A stretch of DNA of 64,000 nucleotides, taken from the NCBI RefSeq assembly GCF_038502225.1, contig NC_091308.1, positions 22,235,614 through 22,299,613 on the forward strand. Direction: 5' to 3'. This document shows, piece after piece, positions 29,318-41,279 of this stretch. The position numbers were made by a program, and so were the translations under genes. The stretch comes from Cherax quadricarinatus. Its lineage: Eukaryota; Arthropoda; Malacostraca; Decapoda; Parastacidae. Under the pieces are notes generated by a model. It searched no databases and was not told the DNA's origin. It saw only the letters and a list, made by a program, of their open reading frames with translations. Each line of letters begins with the position of its first letter. The stretch's first letter is position 1.

Positions 29318-32300
29318 CTAGGTCCTCTCTCTCCCTGCCCCATGAGCTCTATCACACCTCACCTTAAAACTATGTATGGTTCCCGCCTCCACTACGTCAC
29401 TTTCTAGGCTATTCCACGGCCTGACTACTCTATGACTGAAGAAATACTTCCTAACATCCCTTTGATTCATCTGAGTCTTCAACTTCCAATTGTGACCTCT
29501 TGTGTCTGTGTCCCTTCTCTGGAACATCCCGTCTTTGTCCACCTTGTCTATTCCGCACAGTATTTTATATGTCGTTATCATGTCTCCCCTGACCCTCCTG
29601 TCCTCCAGTGTCGTCAGGCCGATTTCCCTCAGCCTTTCTTCGTAGGACAATCCCCGTAGCTCTGGGACTAGTCTTCTTGCAAACCTTTTCACTTTCTCTA
29701 ATTTCTTGACGTGCTTGACTAGGTGTGGATTCCAAACTGGTGCTGCATACTCCAGTATGGGCCTGACATAAATGGTATACAGAGTCTTAAACGAATCCTT
29801 ACTGAGGTATCGGAACGCTATCCGTAGGTTTGCCAGGCGCCCGTATGCTGCAGCAGTTATCTGATTGATGTGCGCCTCAGGAGATATGCTCGGTGTTATA
29901 CTCACCCCCAGGTCTTTTTCCTTGAGTGAGGTTTGCAGTCTTTGGCCATCTAAACTATATTGTGTCTGCGGTCTTCTTTGCCCTTCCCCAATCTTCATGA
30001 CTTTGCATTTGGCAGGGTTAAATTCAAGGAGCCAGTTGCTGGACCAGGCTTGTAGCCTGTCCAGGTCTCTTTGTAGTCCTGCCTGATCCTCATCCGATTT
30101 GATTCTTCTCATTAACTTCACATCATCTGCAAACAAGGACACTTCTGAGTCTATCCCTTCAGTTATGTCGTTCACATATACCAAGAACAGCACAGGTCCT
30201 AGGACTGACCCCTGTGGAACCCCGCTTGTCACAGGCGCCCACTCTGACACCTCGTCGCGTACCATGACTCGTTGTTGCCTCCCTGACAGGTATTCTCTGA
30301 TCCATTGCAGTGCCTTTCCTGTTATGTGTGCCTGATCCTCTAGCTTTTGTAGTAACCTCTTGTGAGGAACTGTGTCGAAGGCCTTCTTGCAGTCCAAAAA
30401 TATGCAGTCGATCCACCCCTCTCTCTCTTGTCTTACTTCTGTCACCTTGTCATAAAACTCTAGTAGGTTTGTGACACAGGATTTTCCTTCCCTGAAACCG
30501 TGCTGGTTGTCAATTATACACTTGTTTCTTTCCAGGTGCCCCACCACTCTCCTCCTGATGATCTTCTCCATGACCTTGCATACTATACACGTTAGTGATA
30601 CAGGTCTGTAGTTTAGTGCCTCATGTCTGTCTCCCTTTTTAAAAATTGGGACTACATTTGCCATTTTCCATACCTCAGGGAGTTGCCCAGTTTCAAGTGA
30701 TGTGTTGAAGATCTTTGTTAATGGCTCACACAATATCTCTGCTCCCTCTTTAAGGACCCATGGAGAGATGTTGTCTGGTCCCACCGCCTTTGAGGTGTCA
30801 AGTTCGCATAGCAGCTTCTTCACCTCCTCCTTGGTTATATGTACCTCATCCAGCACTTGTGGGTGTGCCCCCCTGTTCTGATTTCCTGGAGTCCTACTGG
30901 GTTCCACTGTAAATACCTCTTTAAATCTTGTGTTGAGCTCCTGACATACCTCTTGGTCGTTTCTTGTGAATTCCCCATCACCCTTCCTCAGTCTGATTAC
31001 CTGGTACTTGACTGTTGTTTTCCTCCTGATGTGGCTGTACAACAGCTTCGGGTCAGTCTTTACTTTTGATGCTATGTCATTTTCATATTGTCTCTGAGCC
31101 TCCCTTCTTATCTGTGCATATTCGTTTCTGGCTCTTCGGCTGATTTCTTTATTTTCCTGAGTTCTCTGTCTTCTGTACCTTTTCCATTCTCTAGTACACC
31201 TAGTTTTTGCCTCCCTACACCTTTGGGTGAACCAAGGACTCGTTCTGTTCTTCCCATTATTTCTGTTTCCCATGGGAACAAACCTCTCCTCTGCCTCCTT
31301 GCATTTTGTTGCTACATAGTCCATCATTTCTTGTACTGGTTTTCCTGTCAGTTCCCTCTCCCACTGAATGTCTTGAAGGAAGTTCCTCATGCCTGAGTAA
31401 TTCCCCCTTTTGTAGTTTGGTTTTTCCCAGCCTATTCCTGCTACTCTCTCCACTTGGAGCTCAACTATGTAGTCGAAGCACAGTACCACATGGTCACTAG
31501 CTCCCAGAGGCCTTTCATACATGATACCCTCGATGTCCGAACTATTCATGGTGAATACAAGGTTCAGTCTTGCTGGTTCATCCTCTCCTCTCTCTCTGGT
31601 AGTGTCTCTAACATGTTGATGCATGAGGTTTTCCAGTACCACATCCATCATCTTGGCTCTCCATGTTTCGGGACCCCCATGGGGCTCCAGGTTTTCCCAG
31701 TCAATCTCCTTGTGATTGAAATCACCCATAACTAGTAACTTTGCTCCTCCCATGTGTGCTTTCCTGGCCACCTCGGCTAGTGTGTCGATCATTGCTCTGT
31801 TGCTCTCATCATATTCTTCTCTTGGCCTCCTGCAGTTCTGTGGTGGGTTGTACATTACTGCAATTATCACCTTATGTCCCTCAGACTGGATTGTTCATAC
31901 TAAGTAGTCCCTTTTGCCCATGCCATCCATTCCTTCCATTTTCTCAAAATCCCACTGGTTTTTAATGAGCAGTGCAACTCCTCCTCCCCCTCTCCTCCCT
32001 CTGTCTTTCCTGAGGATTTGGTATCCGGATGGAAAGATTGAATCTGTTATTATTCTGGTGAGTTTTGTTTCTGTGAGTGCTATTATGTCTGGGGATGTCT
32101 CTTTGATTCTTTCGTGCCACTCCTCATACTTGTTTGTTATTCCATCTGCATTTGTATACCACACCTTCAACTTCTTTTCTAAGACTGTGGTCTGGGAGGT
32201 ATATTGGGGTTGGGGAAGTGGGAGACCTGGTAAGGAACTATGGGTTGTAGCTGTAGGGGTGGAGTTTGTAATGTAGTGGGTGGGGGCATTGGATGTGGCA

Positions 32301-32332
32301 TGGGTGTTTTGATTTAGAGTGTTTGGTTGCAC
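29318..32332 (-). pseudogene. CR1-like ORF2: AP endonuclease plus reverse transcriptase, one stop codon
   Basis: About 1,004 codons. The AP endonuclease shows WYTNADGITNKYEEW, IIALTETKL, LLVMGDFNHKEIDW and PLGASDHVVL. The RT follows with DTSKAVGPDNISPWVLK, NYRPVSLTCIVCKVMEK, QHGFREGKSC, FLDCKKAFDTVPHKRLL, SGVPQGSVLGPVLFLVYVND and SLFADDVKLM. The C-terminal CR1 region includes YVRPILEYAAPVWNPHL and ATTLEDRRVRGDM-like sequence. A single in-frame TGA at 31895-31897 separates the first 145 codons; downstream of it the 850-residue frame is open to TAG at 29318-29320. It overlaps ORF1 by 19 bp. Confidence 0.9.
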
Positions 32333-33330
32333 TGGGGTTGACCTGGTTGGGAGGCTTCTATAAGAAGTTGTGAGGGAGGCTGTATTTGATCTTCTTCTTG
32401 GGTCTGGGATCTCCTGTCTGTCTTCTCCATCCCCTCTCTTTCCTCCTTTCGTCTTTGTAACATCTCTCTCAGTTTCTGCCTTTCTTCTTGTGATCTGTCG
32501 CGGTCGAGATACACCTTCCTGTATGCCGGCATGTCCCTTAATCGTGCTTTCTCCTGCAGGATCCTGGTCCGAGTCGCTTCTGCCTTGAAGGTCACTTTCA
32601 CTGGCCGGGTTCTTTTTTTTACAAACCCCCCTATTCTCCGAAAATTTTCCAGCTGGGTCATGTCATCTTCTCCTATTGCTTTCATGATGCTTTCAATTGC
32701 TTTTTTTTTCCCTTGTTTTCTTGCTTCATATGTTTCCCCTTCAGCTTCCTGGAGCCCATACACAAAGACTGACCTCACCCTTTCATTCTCCCACTGCTTA
32801 TCCCTGTGAATCCCCTCATTTAATTTGGTTTCCTGCACTGCAGCTTTCCTTTCTTCAGTTTCACTGGCTAATGTACTTGGGCTCAGTGGCCTGTCATTTT
32901 CCCTTCTCGGCTTTCCTTGGGCTCTGTTGTTGTCTGTTAGGGCCTCCACATAAAGCTTAGCTCTTTCATTTACTACAGTCTTTTCTGATAGAGCCTCCCC
33001 ATGCAGTTGTGCCCCTTCTTTCCCTACAGTCCCCTTATTTGTGGCTGAGGTAGCAGTCTCTGTTGTCAATCCCAAAATGTTCTTTAGTTCTTTAGGCTGT
33101 TTCAGATTTTTCAGTTCCTCTTCTAAACTCTGTATCCTAGCCTCTGCTGCTTTGATATGCAGCTCCCACTTCCTGCTTTCCATATCTATCCTCTCTTCCA
33201 TTCTCATGCTAAGTTCTTCTAGTTTCTTTTCCCATTCATGATCTCTTTTTATGAGCTCTGCTGCCCAATCTTCCTTTGCAGCTTCCTCCTCCTGTCCCTT
33301 GATTTTTCTTGTTGCTCTCTGACAACCCAT
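32314..33330 (-). CDS. CR1-like LINE ORF1 protein, 338 aa
   Basis: Open from ATG 33328-33330 to TAA 32314-32316. Residues 15-80 form a probable coiled coil rich in Glu, Lys and Leu (WEKKLEELSMRMEERIDMES, RIQSLEEELKNLKQ). The middle is charged and repetitive. Residues 185-300 (VRSVFVYGLQEAEGETYEAR, then IGGFVKKRTRPVKVTFKAEA) resemble the RNA-binding domain of LINE ORF1 proteins. Such proteins bind LINE RNA and trimerise. The fold assignment is inferred from pattern; position upstream of ORF2 with a short overlap supports the role. Confidence 0.8.
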   Translation of the reverse strand: MGCQRATRKIKGQEEEAAKEDWAAELIKRDHEWEKKLEELSMRMEERIDMESRKWELHIKAAEARIQSLEEELKNLKQPKELKNILGLTTETATSATNKGTVGKEGAQLHGEALSEKTVVNERAKLYVEALTDNNRAQGKPRRENDRPLSPSTLASETEERKAAVQETKLNEGIHRDKQWENERVRSVFVYGLQEAEGETYEARKQGKKKAIESIMKAIGEDDMTQLENFRRIGGFVKKRTRPVKVTFKAEATRTRILQEKARLRDMPAYRKVYLDRDRSQEERQKLREMLQRRKEEREGMEKTDRRSQTQEEDQIQPPSQLLIEASQPGQPQCNQTL

Positions 33331-33426
33331 TTTTGTTTTATCCTGATTGCCTCAGAGTGGGAAACCTATGTAGTTCTGTATGTTAGGTTAGTAGTGTGTA
33401 TGTCAGAGTGTGGAGGGGGAAGTAGT

Positions 33427-33759
33427 TGTTATTTCTGTTCTTCTGCTGAACAACGGTTTAGTGCCGATGGAGGTAGCATAGGTAGCAATGATACGGCCGT
33501 GGACTAGTTTGGCTTTAATTGGGTAGGAGTGAGTACACAACGGGCAGTATGAGGGAGTGACCGCAAGCCAGTCCATGGAGGGGGAGCACTTGTGTCTGTC
33601 AAGTCGGTCGGCCTAGGAGTGAGGGAGAGGCATGGGCCGGCAGGCTGGCGTGCCTACCTAGAGGCCTGGCTACAGAGGGCAGCACCTGAGTGGCGCAAAA
33701 TATGAACTAAGCTGGCAGACAGCATGAGCTGTCTGTGCAGACAGTACAGGCTGTCTACA
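33427..33759 (-). repeat. gypsy 3' LTR (left)
   Basis: 333 bp with shared blocks gcggtttagtgccgatg-like, gatacggccgtggacta and acaggctgtctaca. It lies directly against the CR1 5' UTR. Confidence 0.7.
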
Positions 33760-34305
33760 TATGCTCGGCCACCTACCGCGCGTCGTCCCGACGCGACAAT
33801 ACTGGTGGGCCCGTAGGTATAAAGGAATTACGTACACTAGCTACCCCAGAGAGGGACTGGCTTTCGCTCACTAGTAAATCAAAAATGGACATAAAAATGC
33901 AACAGGCAAAAAAAAAAACTCTCCCATCCAGGGGAAGAGAAAACTGGTTTCCCCGTGCTGTTTCATCGAGGAGAGAGTCCGGAGACGTCAGCACTGGAAC
34001 TAAAATCTTCTATATACAGGTTGTCCGCAGGGCTGAACATCAGTTGACCACTCGTCTACGAACGTTGTTGCACCCTCACATCTGCAAACAATGACTGACA
34101 GTAGCATTTCCTAAGGTGTGACATGTGACTCAGAGGGCAGCACTGCCCTGACCGTAATACAGGCTTTTTTTTTCCTTTTGTTATAAAAACACTGGTGCAC
34201 ATACGTACAATAATACTATATCCATGGAATTCATTACACTCTGGGTACCCTTCTAAAAGTATTTACATAATTACATGATGTTGTCCACCCTGACTCTATT
34301 ATCGA

Positions 34306-36414
34306 CTAGCTATACAATGTGTGTGCATTTATACCCATTTCTGCAAGCAAACAATTAGCATAACTAGCGTAGGAGTCAGACAAGTCAGTAGGTACGTCAA
34401 TGTCACAGAAATGTACTGTTGTCCTGGGTCGCAGGCCATAAGTATGGAGCCTTACTGGGCCGTCTTCCGTACCAGTAGTAGTGGGAGAAGGGATAGACGG
34501 TTTGTCCCTAACATTAGTCTGATCGTGGCGTTGCAACGCACGTGCCTCCAGCTCTGCTTCGGCCTGCATATGGTCCACATACTTCATGTGATCAAGGTGG
34601 GCTTCCTTGATAGTTCCCGTAGCAATCTCCCTCACCTCGAACTTATTGCCACAGAGCTGTCGTAGGACACGGTAAGGACCCACAAACTTTGGGACAAGTT
34701 TGTGCATACCTGGGGTCTGCACTGGGTTGAGTAACATAACTTTGCAACCTGGTTCCACTTTGCTTTCCTTGGCGCGGGCATTGCGCTCAGACGTGAACCT
34801 ATCAGTAGCTTTCATAAGGTTCTCTCGTACCCGCTGGAAGACAAGCTGCGTTGTCCTCATCTTTACTACACTGGGGTTATCAGTATCGTAAGTAGGTCTA
34901 GGTGGAGTAAACAGAATTTCATATGGTAAGCGCTTGTCATAACCATACAAAGCAAAATGAGGTGTCTCACCGATCGAGCTGTTGAGGGAGGAATTTAATG
35001 TACACTGAACGTCTGGGATAGCCTCATCCCATGTAGTACAACTTGGGTTAACGGTTACTCTGAGCACCTCCAGGACTTTGCGATTTGTACGTTCAGCAAG
35101 ACCATTACTCGCAGGGTGGCGTGGAGCTACTGGCGCTTGGTGAATGTTGAATCTGGAGCAAAGATCCTGCATTATGCCATTTATAAACTCAGACCCATTG
35201 TCTGACAGAAGGACACGTGGGCAAGTATGACGAAGAACAACATGCTCACGGAAAGCACTAGCGACCGTTTCCGCGGTTTTATCAGGGATGGGTACTAATT
35301 CACTGTACCGTGTCAAGTTATCTACCATTACAAGCAGGTGCTTATTTCCCTTCTCCGAGGTCGAGAAGTTCGTCAACAGGTCGACAGAAGTTCTCTCCCA
35401 GGGCTCCTTTGTAATGGGATACTTTAGAATGGGGTTAGGACCTGTAATGGTACCCTTGTGCTGTAGGCAGACAACACACTGGTGTACATGCTTGGCAATG
35501 TCCGATGCCATCTTAGGCCAGAAATATTTCATTCGTGCCTGTTTGATACTGCGGTCCTTCCCGGGGTGCGCTACACCTGGGACATTGTGGATCAACCTAA
35601 GAGTAGCTGGTATCATGGACTCTGGTATCACCAGTTGGTATACGGTTCTGCCGGGGTCCACCAGCTGTGCAACACGGCACAGTACTCCTTGGTTGACCAC
35701 TAAATCCTTCAGTGGAACGGGAGACTTGACCTGTAAGTCAACGTCCTCCTTGGTAAGGAAACGAAGGACTGGAGACCACACAGGGTCCTGTCGTTGGGCT
35801 CTCTCGAGATCCTCAACAGAGAACGAATTGCCGACACTCACGAATGCTATATGTCTCGACAGGGCGTCAGCTACAACATTTTGCTTACCTGGGACATAGC
35901 AAATTTCAGGGTTGTAGTCATTGAACGTGAGCGACCACCGAGCATGCTTTCCCGAGAGGTTCTTATTTGCAAAAAGGGCCAATAAGGGTAAATGATCTGT
36001 ATAAATCTTGATAGGATAATGATAGATGATATCCCGAAAATGACTCAGGGCCCATACAATGGCTAAAGCTTCTAGCTCTGTCACTGAATAATTGACTTCC
36101 GCTTTAGTAAGAACACGGCTAGCATAGGCAATAGGCTGTTGCTTACCATTAGATTCCTGTGACAAGACTGCACCGATGCCAACTTTGCTGGCATCAGTCG
36201 TCAAGGTAAATGCCTTGGTGAAATCAGGGAATCTAAGGGTTGGGGCTGATGTTAACTTGTTCTTAAGAATGACAAAAGCTCGTTCCTGATCGCACGTCCA
36301 CTCAAAAGGGGCATCCTTCTTGAGTAAGCGTGTCAGGGGTGCCGCAATGGTGGAGAAACCTGCGATAAAGGTGCGGTAGAAACCCGCCAGGCCTATGAAG
36401 GACCGGACTGTATC
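34306..36414 (-). pseudogene. gypsy Pol: RT end, RNase H and integrase
   Basis: One open stretch of about 700 codons. It starts in the RT thumb (RSFIGLAGFYRTFIAGFS, then FEWTCDQERAFVILK). RNase H shows TTDASKVGIGAVLS, TELEALAIVWAL and IYTDHLPLLALF. Integrase has the HHCC zinc site (HNVPGVAHPGKDRS to HQCVVC) and the catalytic D, D, E in SVDLLTNFS, LLSDNGSEFI and NGLAERTNRKVL, followed by a GPYRVLRQL-type C-terminal domain. In life it integrates the cDNA. It has no start codon of its own at the truncated end, and gag, protease and RT core are missing, so it is not functional. Confidence 0.88.
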
Positions 36415-36430
36415 CCACCGCTGCCACCAC

Positions 36431-36754
36431 TGTTATTGCTGTTCTTGCTGTTGAACAGCGGTTTAGTGCCGATGAAGGTAGCGTAGGTAGCAATGATACG
36501 GCCGTGGACTAGATTGGCTTTAATCGGGTAGGAGTGAGTACACAACGGGCAGTGTGAGGAAGTGACCGCAAGCCAGTCCGTGGAGGGGGAGTACTTGTGT
36601 ACGTCAAGTCGGTCGAGGCGGGAGTGAGAGAGGGTGGACTGTGCGTCCCACCGACCTAGGTAGGCCTACAGAGGGCAGCACTGAATGCCGCGAAATATGA
36701 ACTAGTCAGAGCAGACGGCTAGGCTGTGTGCTCTGACAGTACAGGCTGTCTACA
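36431..36754 (-). repeat. gypsy 5' LTR (right)
   Basis: 324 bp, homologous to 33427-33759. The adjoining 36755-36916 is a G-rich, nearly C-free stretch (gggaggggagg repeats) with no gene. Confidence 0.7.
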
Positions 36755-36916
36755 GGGGGGGGAGGTAGTGGAGGAACTGTGGCTATGTGGGAGAGGAGTG
36801 GGGAGGGGTCGGGAGGGTCTGGGTGAACGGGGGAGGGGAGGGTGAACGAGGGAGGGGAGGGATCAGGGGAAGAAATGAGTTGTCGGTGGTGAGGGGGGGG
36901 AGTATGTGTGAGTCTG

Positions 36917-37003
36917 GATATGTACTCACCTAATTGTGGTTGCAGGGGTCGAGACTCAGCTCCTGGCCCTGCCTGTGTGTGTGTGAGTCTGGATATGTGT
37001 GTG

Positions 37004-37063
<60 letters not shown>
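36917..37063. repeat. CR1 3' tail fragment plus (GT)n
   Basis: 36921-36975 holds the CR1 terminal module (tactcacctaattgtggttg). It is followed by GT repeats to 37063. Confidence 0.8.
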
Positions 37064-37067
<4 letters not shown>

Positions 37068-37915
37068 CACCTATTTGTGGTTGCAGGGGTCGAGTCCTAG
37101 CTCCTGGCCCCGCCTCTTCACCGGTTGCTACTAGGCCCTCTCTCTCCCCGCTCCATGAGCTTTATCAAACCTCGTCTTAAAACTGTGTATGGTTCCTGCC
37201 TCCACTACATCATTTTCTAGGCTATTCCACTGCCTTACAACTCTATGACTGAAGAAATACTTCCTACTATCTCTCTGACTCATTTGTGTCTTCAACTTCC
37301 AATTGTGGCCTCTTGTTTCTGTGTCCCCTCCCTGGAACATCCTGTCTTTGTCCACCTTGTCTATTCCACGCAGTATTTTATATGTCGTTATCATGTCTCC
37401 CCTGACCCTCCTGTCCTCCAGTGTCGTCAGGCCGATTTCCCTTAATCTTTCTTCACAGGACATTCCCCTTAGCTCTGGAACTAACCTTGTCGCAAACCTT
37501 TGTACTTTCTCTAGTTTCTTGATGTGCTTTATCAAGTGCGGGTTCCAAACAGGTGCTGCATACTCCAGTATGGGCCTGACATACACGGTGTACAGTGTCT
37601 TGAATGATTCCTTACTAAGGTATCGGAATGCTGTTCTCAGGTTTGCCAGGCGCCCATATGCTGCAACAGTTATCTGATTGATGTGTGCTTCCGGAGACAT
37701 GCTCGGTGTTATACTCACCCCAAGATCTTTCTCCTTGAGTGAGGTTTGCAGTCTTTGGCCACCTAGCCTATACTCTGTCTGTGGTCTTCTGTGCCCTTCC
37801 CCTATCTTCATGACTTTGCATTTGGCAGGATTAAATTCGAGAAGCCATTTGCTGGACCAGGTGTCCAGTCTGTCCAGGTCTCTTTGAAGTCCTGCCTGGT
37901 CCTCATCAGATTTAA
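37064..37915 (-). pseudogene. CR1-like LINE, 3' copy with 226-residue frame
   Basis: Minus-strand 3' part of the same family as 29241-33426. The frame 37131-37811 encodes the region after the RT (EKDLGVSITPSMSPEAHINQ, YVRPILEYAAPVWNPHLIKH, LEDRRVRGDMITTYKIL, SHRVVRQWNSLENDVVEAGT). It is truncated at about 37915 by a GT repeat, so no RT active site is present. Residues are largely as in the long copy. Confidence 0.88.
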
Positions 37916-37916
37916 T

Positions 37917-37947
<31 letters not shown>

Positions 37948-38985
37948 ATATATGTGTGTGTGTGTGTGGGGGGGAGGTATGCGGGGAGATACTGTTAATA
38001 CATACAGTAATTCTGGGTTATAAAAAGCGATAATTGCTACTAGGGTCTAAAGCTTCAATAAGTGTCTGCCCTTGTGTGTGTGTGTGAGGGAGGGATGGTT
38101 AGGGGGGGGTAGATCCGTTATACCTCTCTGTTCTGTCTTTCCTAGAAATGCTACACTCTTCGCTTATTGTCCTTTCTGGATTTAAGTATCAATTATTGCT
38201 GTTATTATCCTATTCCTTGTTCACGTTTAGAGAGGACTTCCTAGCTTCCTAAGTATTCTTACTACTAATAACTACTGTAATAGCTTGCAGGAGTGAGTGA
38301 CCAGTATCTAACAGCGATGCAAGGCCAAGCCAAGCCACGCCTGCGACATGCAAACCACAATATAGGTGATACTTGCGCTGGCAACGGTCGTGCCAAGTTG
38401 CCAGATGCTGATGACGTAGTCGTCGTACGTAGCCTAAATCCCTATTTTGGAGATCCTTCATCCGTGATGATTATAACCACATGCGCTCATACATCCCTCG
38501 TTCCTCACGCGATTTCACTTTTCACTTATGATATCATACACTTCACATTATATACACTTCACTTTATATGTATAATGGCACACAACTTGTCGTGACGTCA
38601 CTGCTTCAGGCCTACCGCTGCCTAGTAGACCAAAACGTTTGGATAATTTTGGATAATGGATAATTTCAGGCTTTCTCACGACTTTTTCTAACTAATAACT
38701 TTAGCTATCACACGTATTATTGCTCACTGACGATGTCACTACCACTGATTACTGTTAGCAGTCACTGCAGCCTTAAAAACACTAGGATTCTCGGAGCCTT
38801 GTGTGCCCATGTCTGCACCCACGGACCCACGTGTTGTGTGTGTGTGTGTGTGTGTGTGTGAGTTGCCATTTGGTGCTAGGCACATGTCGATTAGACACTA
38901 GGCCTGTTGTATGTGCATGCGTGTGTATGTGTGTGGGGTTTTTGCTGTGTGTGGGGTGTGTGCTGTGTGTGGGGTGTGTGTACGT
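37916..38985. other. GT repeats and unrecognised sequence
   Basis: GT-rich stretches at 37916-37968, about 38073-38087 and 38835-38862. The interval 38100-38800 has mixed composition without a frame or repeat I recognise. 38865-38925 resembles 28868-28925 (tgctaggcac, then gcactaggcctgtt-like). Confidence 0.6.
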
Positions 38986-38987
38986 AC

Positions 38988-39527
38988 TCACCTAATTGTA
39001 CTCACTTAGTTGAGGTTGCAGGGGTCGAGTCACAGCTCCTGGCCCCGCCTATTCACTGGTTGCTACTAGGTCATTCTTCCTGCTCCATGAGCTTTATCAT
39101 ACCTCTTCTTAAAGCCATGTTTGGATCCTGCCTCCACTACATCACTTCCCAGACTATTCCACTTCCTGACAACTCTATGACTTAAGAAATACTTCCTAAC
39201 ATCCCTGTGATTCATCTGAGTCTTCAACTTCCAACTGTGACCCCTTGCTGCTGTGTCCCATCTCTGGAACATCCTGTCTCTGTCCAACTTGTTGATTCCT
39301 CTCATTATTTTATATGTCATTATCATATACCCCCCCATCTCTCCTGTCCTCCAGTGTCATCAGGTCGACTTCCCTTAACCTCTCCTCTTAGGACATGCCC
39401 CTTAGCTCCGGGACTAGTCTTGTTGCAAACCTCTGCACTTTCTCTAGTTTCCTTATGTGCTTGGCTAGGTGTGGGTTCCAAACTGGTGCTGCATACACCA
39501 ATATAGGCCTAACATACAAGGTGTAGA
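38988..39527 (-). pseudogene. CR1-like LINE, short 3' copy
   Basis: Minus-strand C-terminal fragment (GHSWKLKTQMNHRDVRKYFL, SHRVVRKWNSLGSDVVEAGS) with its 3' terminal module (tactcacctaattgtactca). The frame is broken near 39340. It is more diverged from the long copy than the 37064 copy is. Confidence 0.85.
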
Positions 39528-39690
39528 GGAATTCGAGAAGAGTATGTCCTGATTTTCGTATGTGCTATGGTTGTCGATGGATAACACTCCCAGGGTCGAA
39601 GAATTAAAAAAAAAAATTCTTATGAAATGACAATTTTCTCGCAAAGGTAATAAAACGAAAAGTACAAAATTTGACAGAAAACTTATGAAA
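39528..39690. mobile_element. joined fragments of a Tigger left arm and a piggyBac MITE
   Basis: 39530-39585 (aattcgagaagagtatgtcc) resembles the Tigger interior at 28820-28860. 39590-39690 (cagggtcga, then aggtaataaaacgaaaagta) resembles the left arm of the GATC-family piggyBac MITEs. Neither has termini. Confidence 0.5.
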
Positions 39691-41279
39691 TTACACTGTG
39701 TAGTGTCATCTGCGAATAGGGACTCTTGAAAAGAAGAGCCTCACACCTCCATCTGGCCAGTAGTGTTGTGGAGGAAGAGGTTACCTGCCCTGAGAGAGGA
39801 GGAAGAGCTGCACCTGTATCACCCCAAGAGGGGCAAGAAGAGCTGTGGCTCTCAAAGGTGATGTTGAGCTCCTTGTTTAGGAACTGTTGACAAAGCAGAG
39901 CTGCAATCAGATAAGAGACTACTGCACACAAGTCAAAAGGTGCAACATGAACACCACAGTGAAAGTGTTGAACAGGAGCTGAGGACATCAACAAAGAACA
40001 GACAGTGCAAGAGGGAAGGTCTTAACAGCAGGGAATGGGGAGGAGGGGGATGCTTATCAGGAAAGAAAACCCATCTCCTGAAAGGTGAAAGGAAGATGAC
40101 ACCAATGAAGCCTTTCCCGAGACATATGGACACCTCTGGCATATAAGTTTACTCTGCAAGTGGAATCTGAGTCCTGATCAGATGACCCTGGGAATGGGGC
40201 AGGTAAGAGTGGGTCTGCAATGTGTCAGGCTGAGGCAAGGAAGCAACTGGGGCACTTGAAGCAGAGTTGAAGTTGATCTTCTTACTTTAGGAGGAGATGC
40301 AACCCATCAACTGAGCTTCTGAGAGGCACAATGAACAGTTTGAAGTGCCCATGTGGATCCTGTGATAAGCCCCAAAGAGAACCGTAGATAAAATAGGACA
40401 CTGGATGATGGAATTCTTCATCAGCAAAACAAGTAAAGCATGCCACCATATTGTTGGGTACTTGAAACTTATTATTGGTCACAGCTGTCTGCAGTCTCAG
40501 GGTGACACTGTTGAGCACCATCCAAGTCTCCCAAAACCACCAAGGATTTGAGGGTTAGCTCGTCACCCTGCGTTATTTTCTTGAGCACAGTGCATTATTA
40601 TTAGGCAAACAGCAAATGTTACATGTCCATGCAGACGAAGACAATCCTTCTTTACAAAGACATACTACTCAAGGATTTGTTGATCTATGTACACCTATGA
40701 ATGTGGAATCCAATACTATACATCCTGCATGTGACATTTGGACTGGTGTTTCAGAAGGTATTAGAGGGCCTGCATCTCTGGATTCTCATGAACATACCAA
40801 AAGTAAAGGAGAGCCAGCAGAGATGTAGAGGGCATTCTTGAAGGAAAAACACTGAAAGGCCACACCACTGAGGCTAATGATTAGAGAGGAACTTATGGTC
40901 AAAACAAGTCAGAGGTTTCATAAATGACCGTGAAACCCAGGAATGATTCATGAAGTCCATGTAATAGAAAAGAGGAAGAATGAGGCCCTAAGGCTCTTTA
41001 TGATTCCCAGGGAAAGCCTGATCTGTGTGTTCCAAATGTTCTCTCAGTACTGCCCAAAATTTTTGATCGGGCAGGGTTGATCTCCCAGCCATTCTGTAGT
41101 TTGACTACTGACTTTCTGTTTTAAGTACATCATCTATTTCCTATGAAAAAAATGAAAGCAGTTATCATCAACTTCCCTAGCTGCCTATCAAAAAAGATAG
41201 GAACACCATAATTCAGTGATGAACCACAACATTTCCACCTGACTTTCAGAGTGTGACACTGTAGTTCACATTTTCCAAA
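39691..41279. other. no gene recognised
   Basis: Low-repeat DNA. Short frames on both strands (39940-40146 plus, 40282-40521 minus, 40616-40828 plus) show no domain I know. This is the longest part of the SSAT intron without an identified element. It could be very old transposon sequence. Confidence 0.5.

Larger units (their letters stand above)
29241..33426 (-). mobile_element. near-intact CR1-like LINE, about 4.2 kb
   Basis: Minus-strand element with both ORFs. Its 3' end abuts a GT repeat at 29241, ORF2 covers 29318-32332 and ORF1 32314-33330, followed by about 96 bp of 5' UTR. At 33427 the gypsy LTR begins, so the true 5' end may have been displaced. Two truncated relatives lie at 37064-37915 and 38988-39527. 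Confidence 0.88.
33427..36754 (-). mobile_element. Ty3/gypsy LTR retrotransposon, gag to RT deleted
   Basis: Direct repeats at 33427-33759 and 36431-36754 begin TGTTATT and end GTCTACA, giving TG...CA LTRs. On the minus strand the 5' LTR (right) is followed at once by TGGCAGCGGTGGGAT, a plausible primer binding site, which runs straight into the end of the RT domain. Gag, protease and most RT are therefore deleted. The LTRs differ at many sites including indels, so the copy is old or recombinant. No clean target duplication is seen. No env is present. Confidence 0.8.

Noticed and set aside
33427..36754. Direct repeats as duplicated CR1 5' UTR
   Set aside because: TG...CA ends, a primer-site-like sequence next to the right copy and gypsy pol between them fit LTRs better.
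40616..40828. 70-codon frame starting MLHVHADEDNPS
   Set aside because: Isolated, without recognisable motif or neighbouring support.
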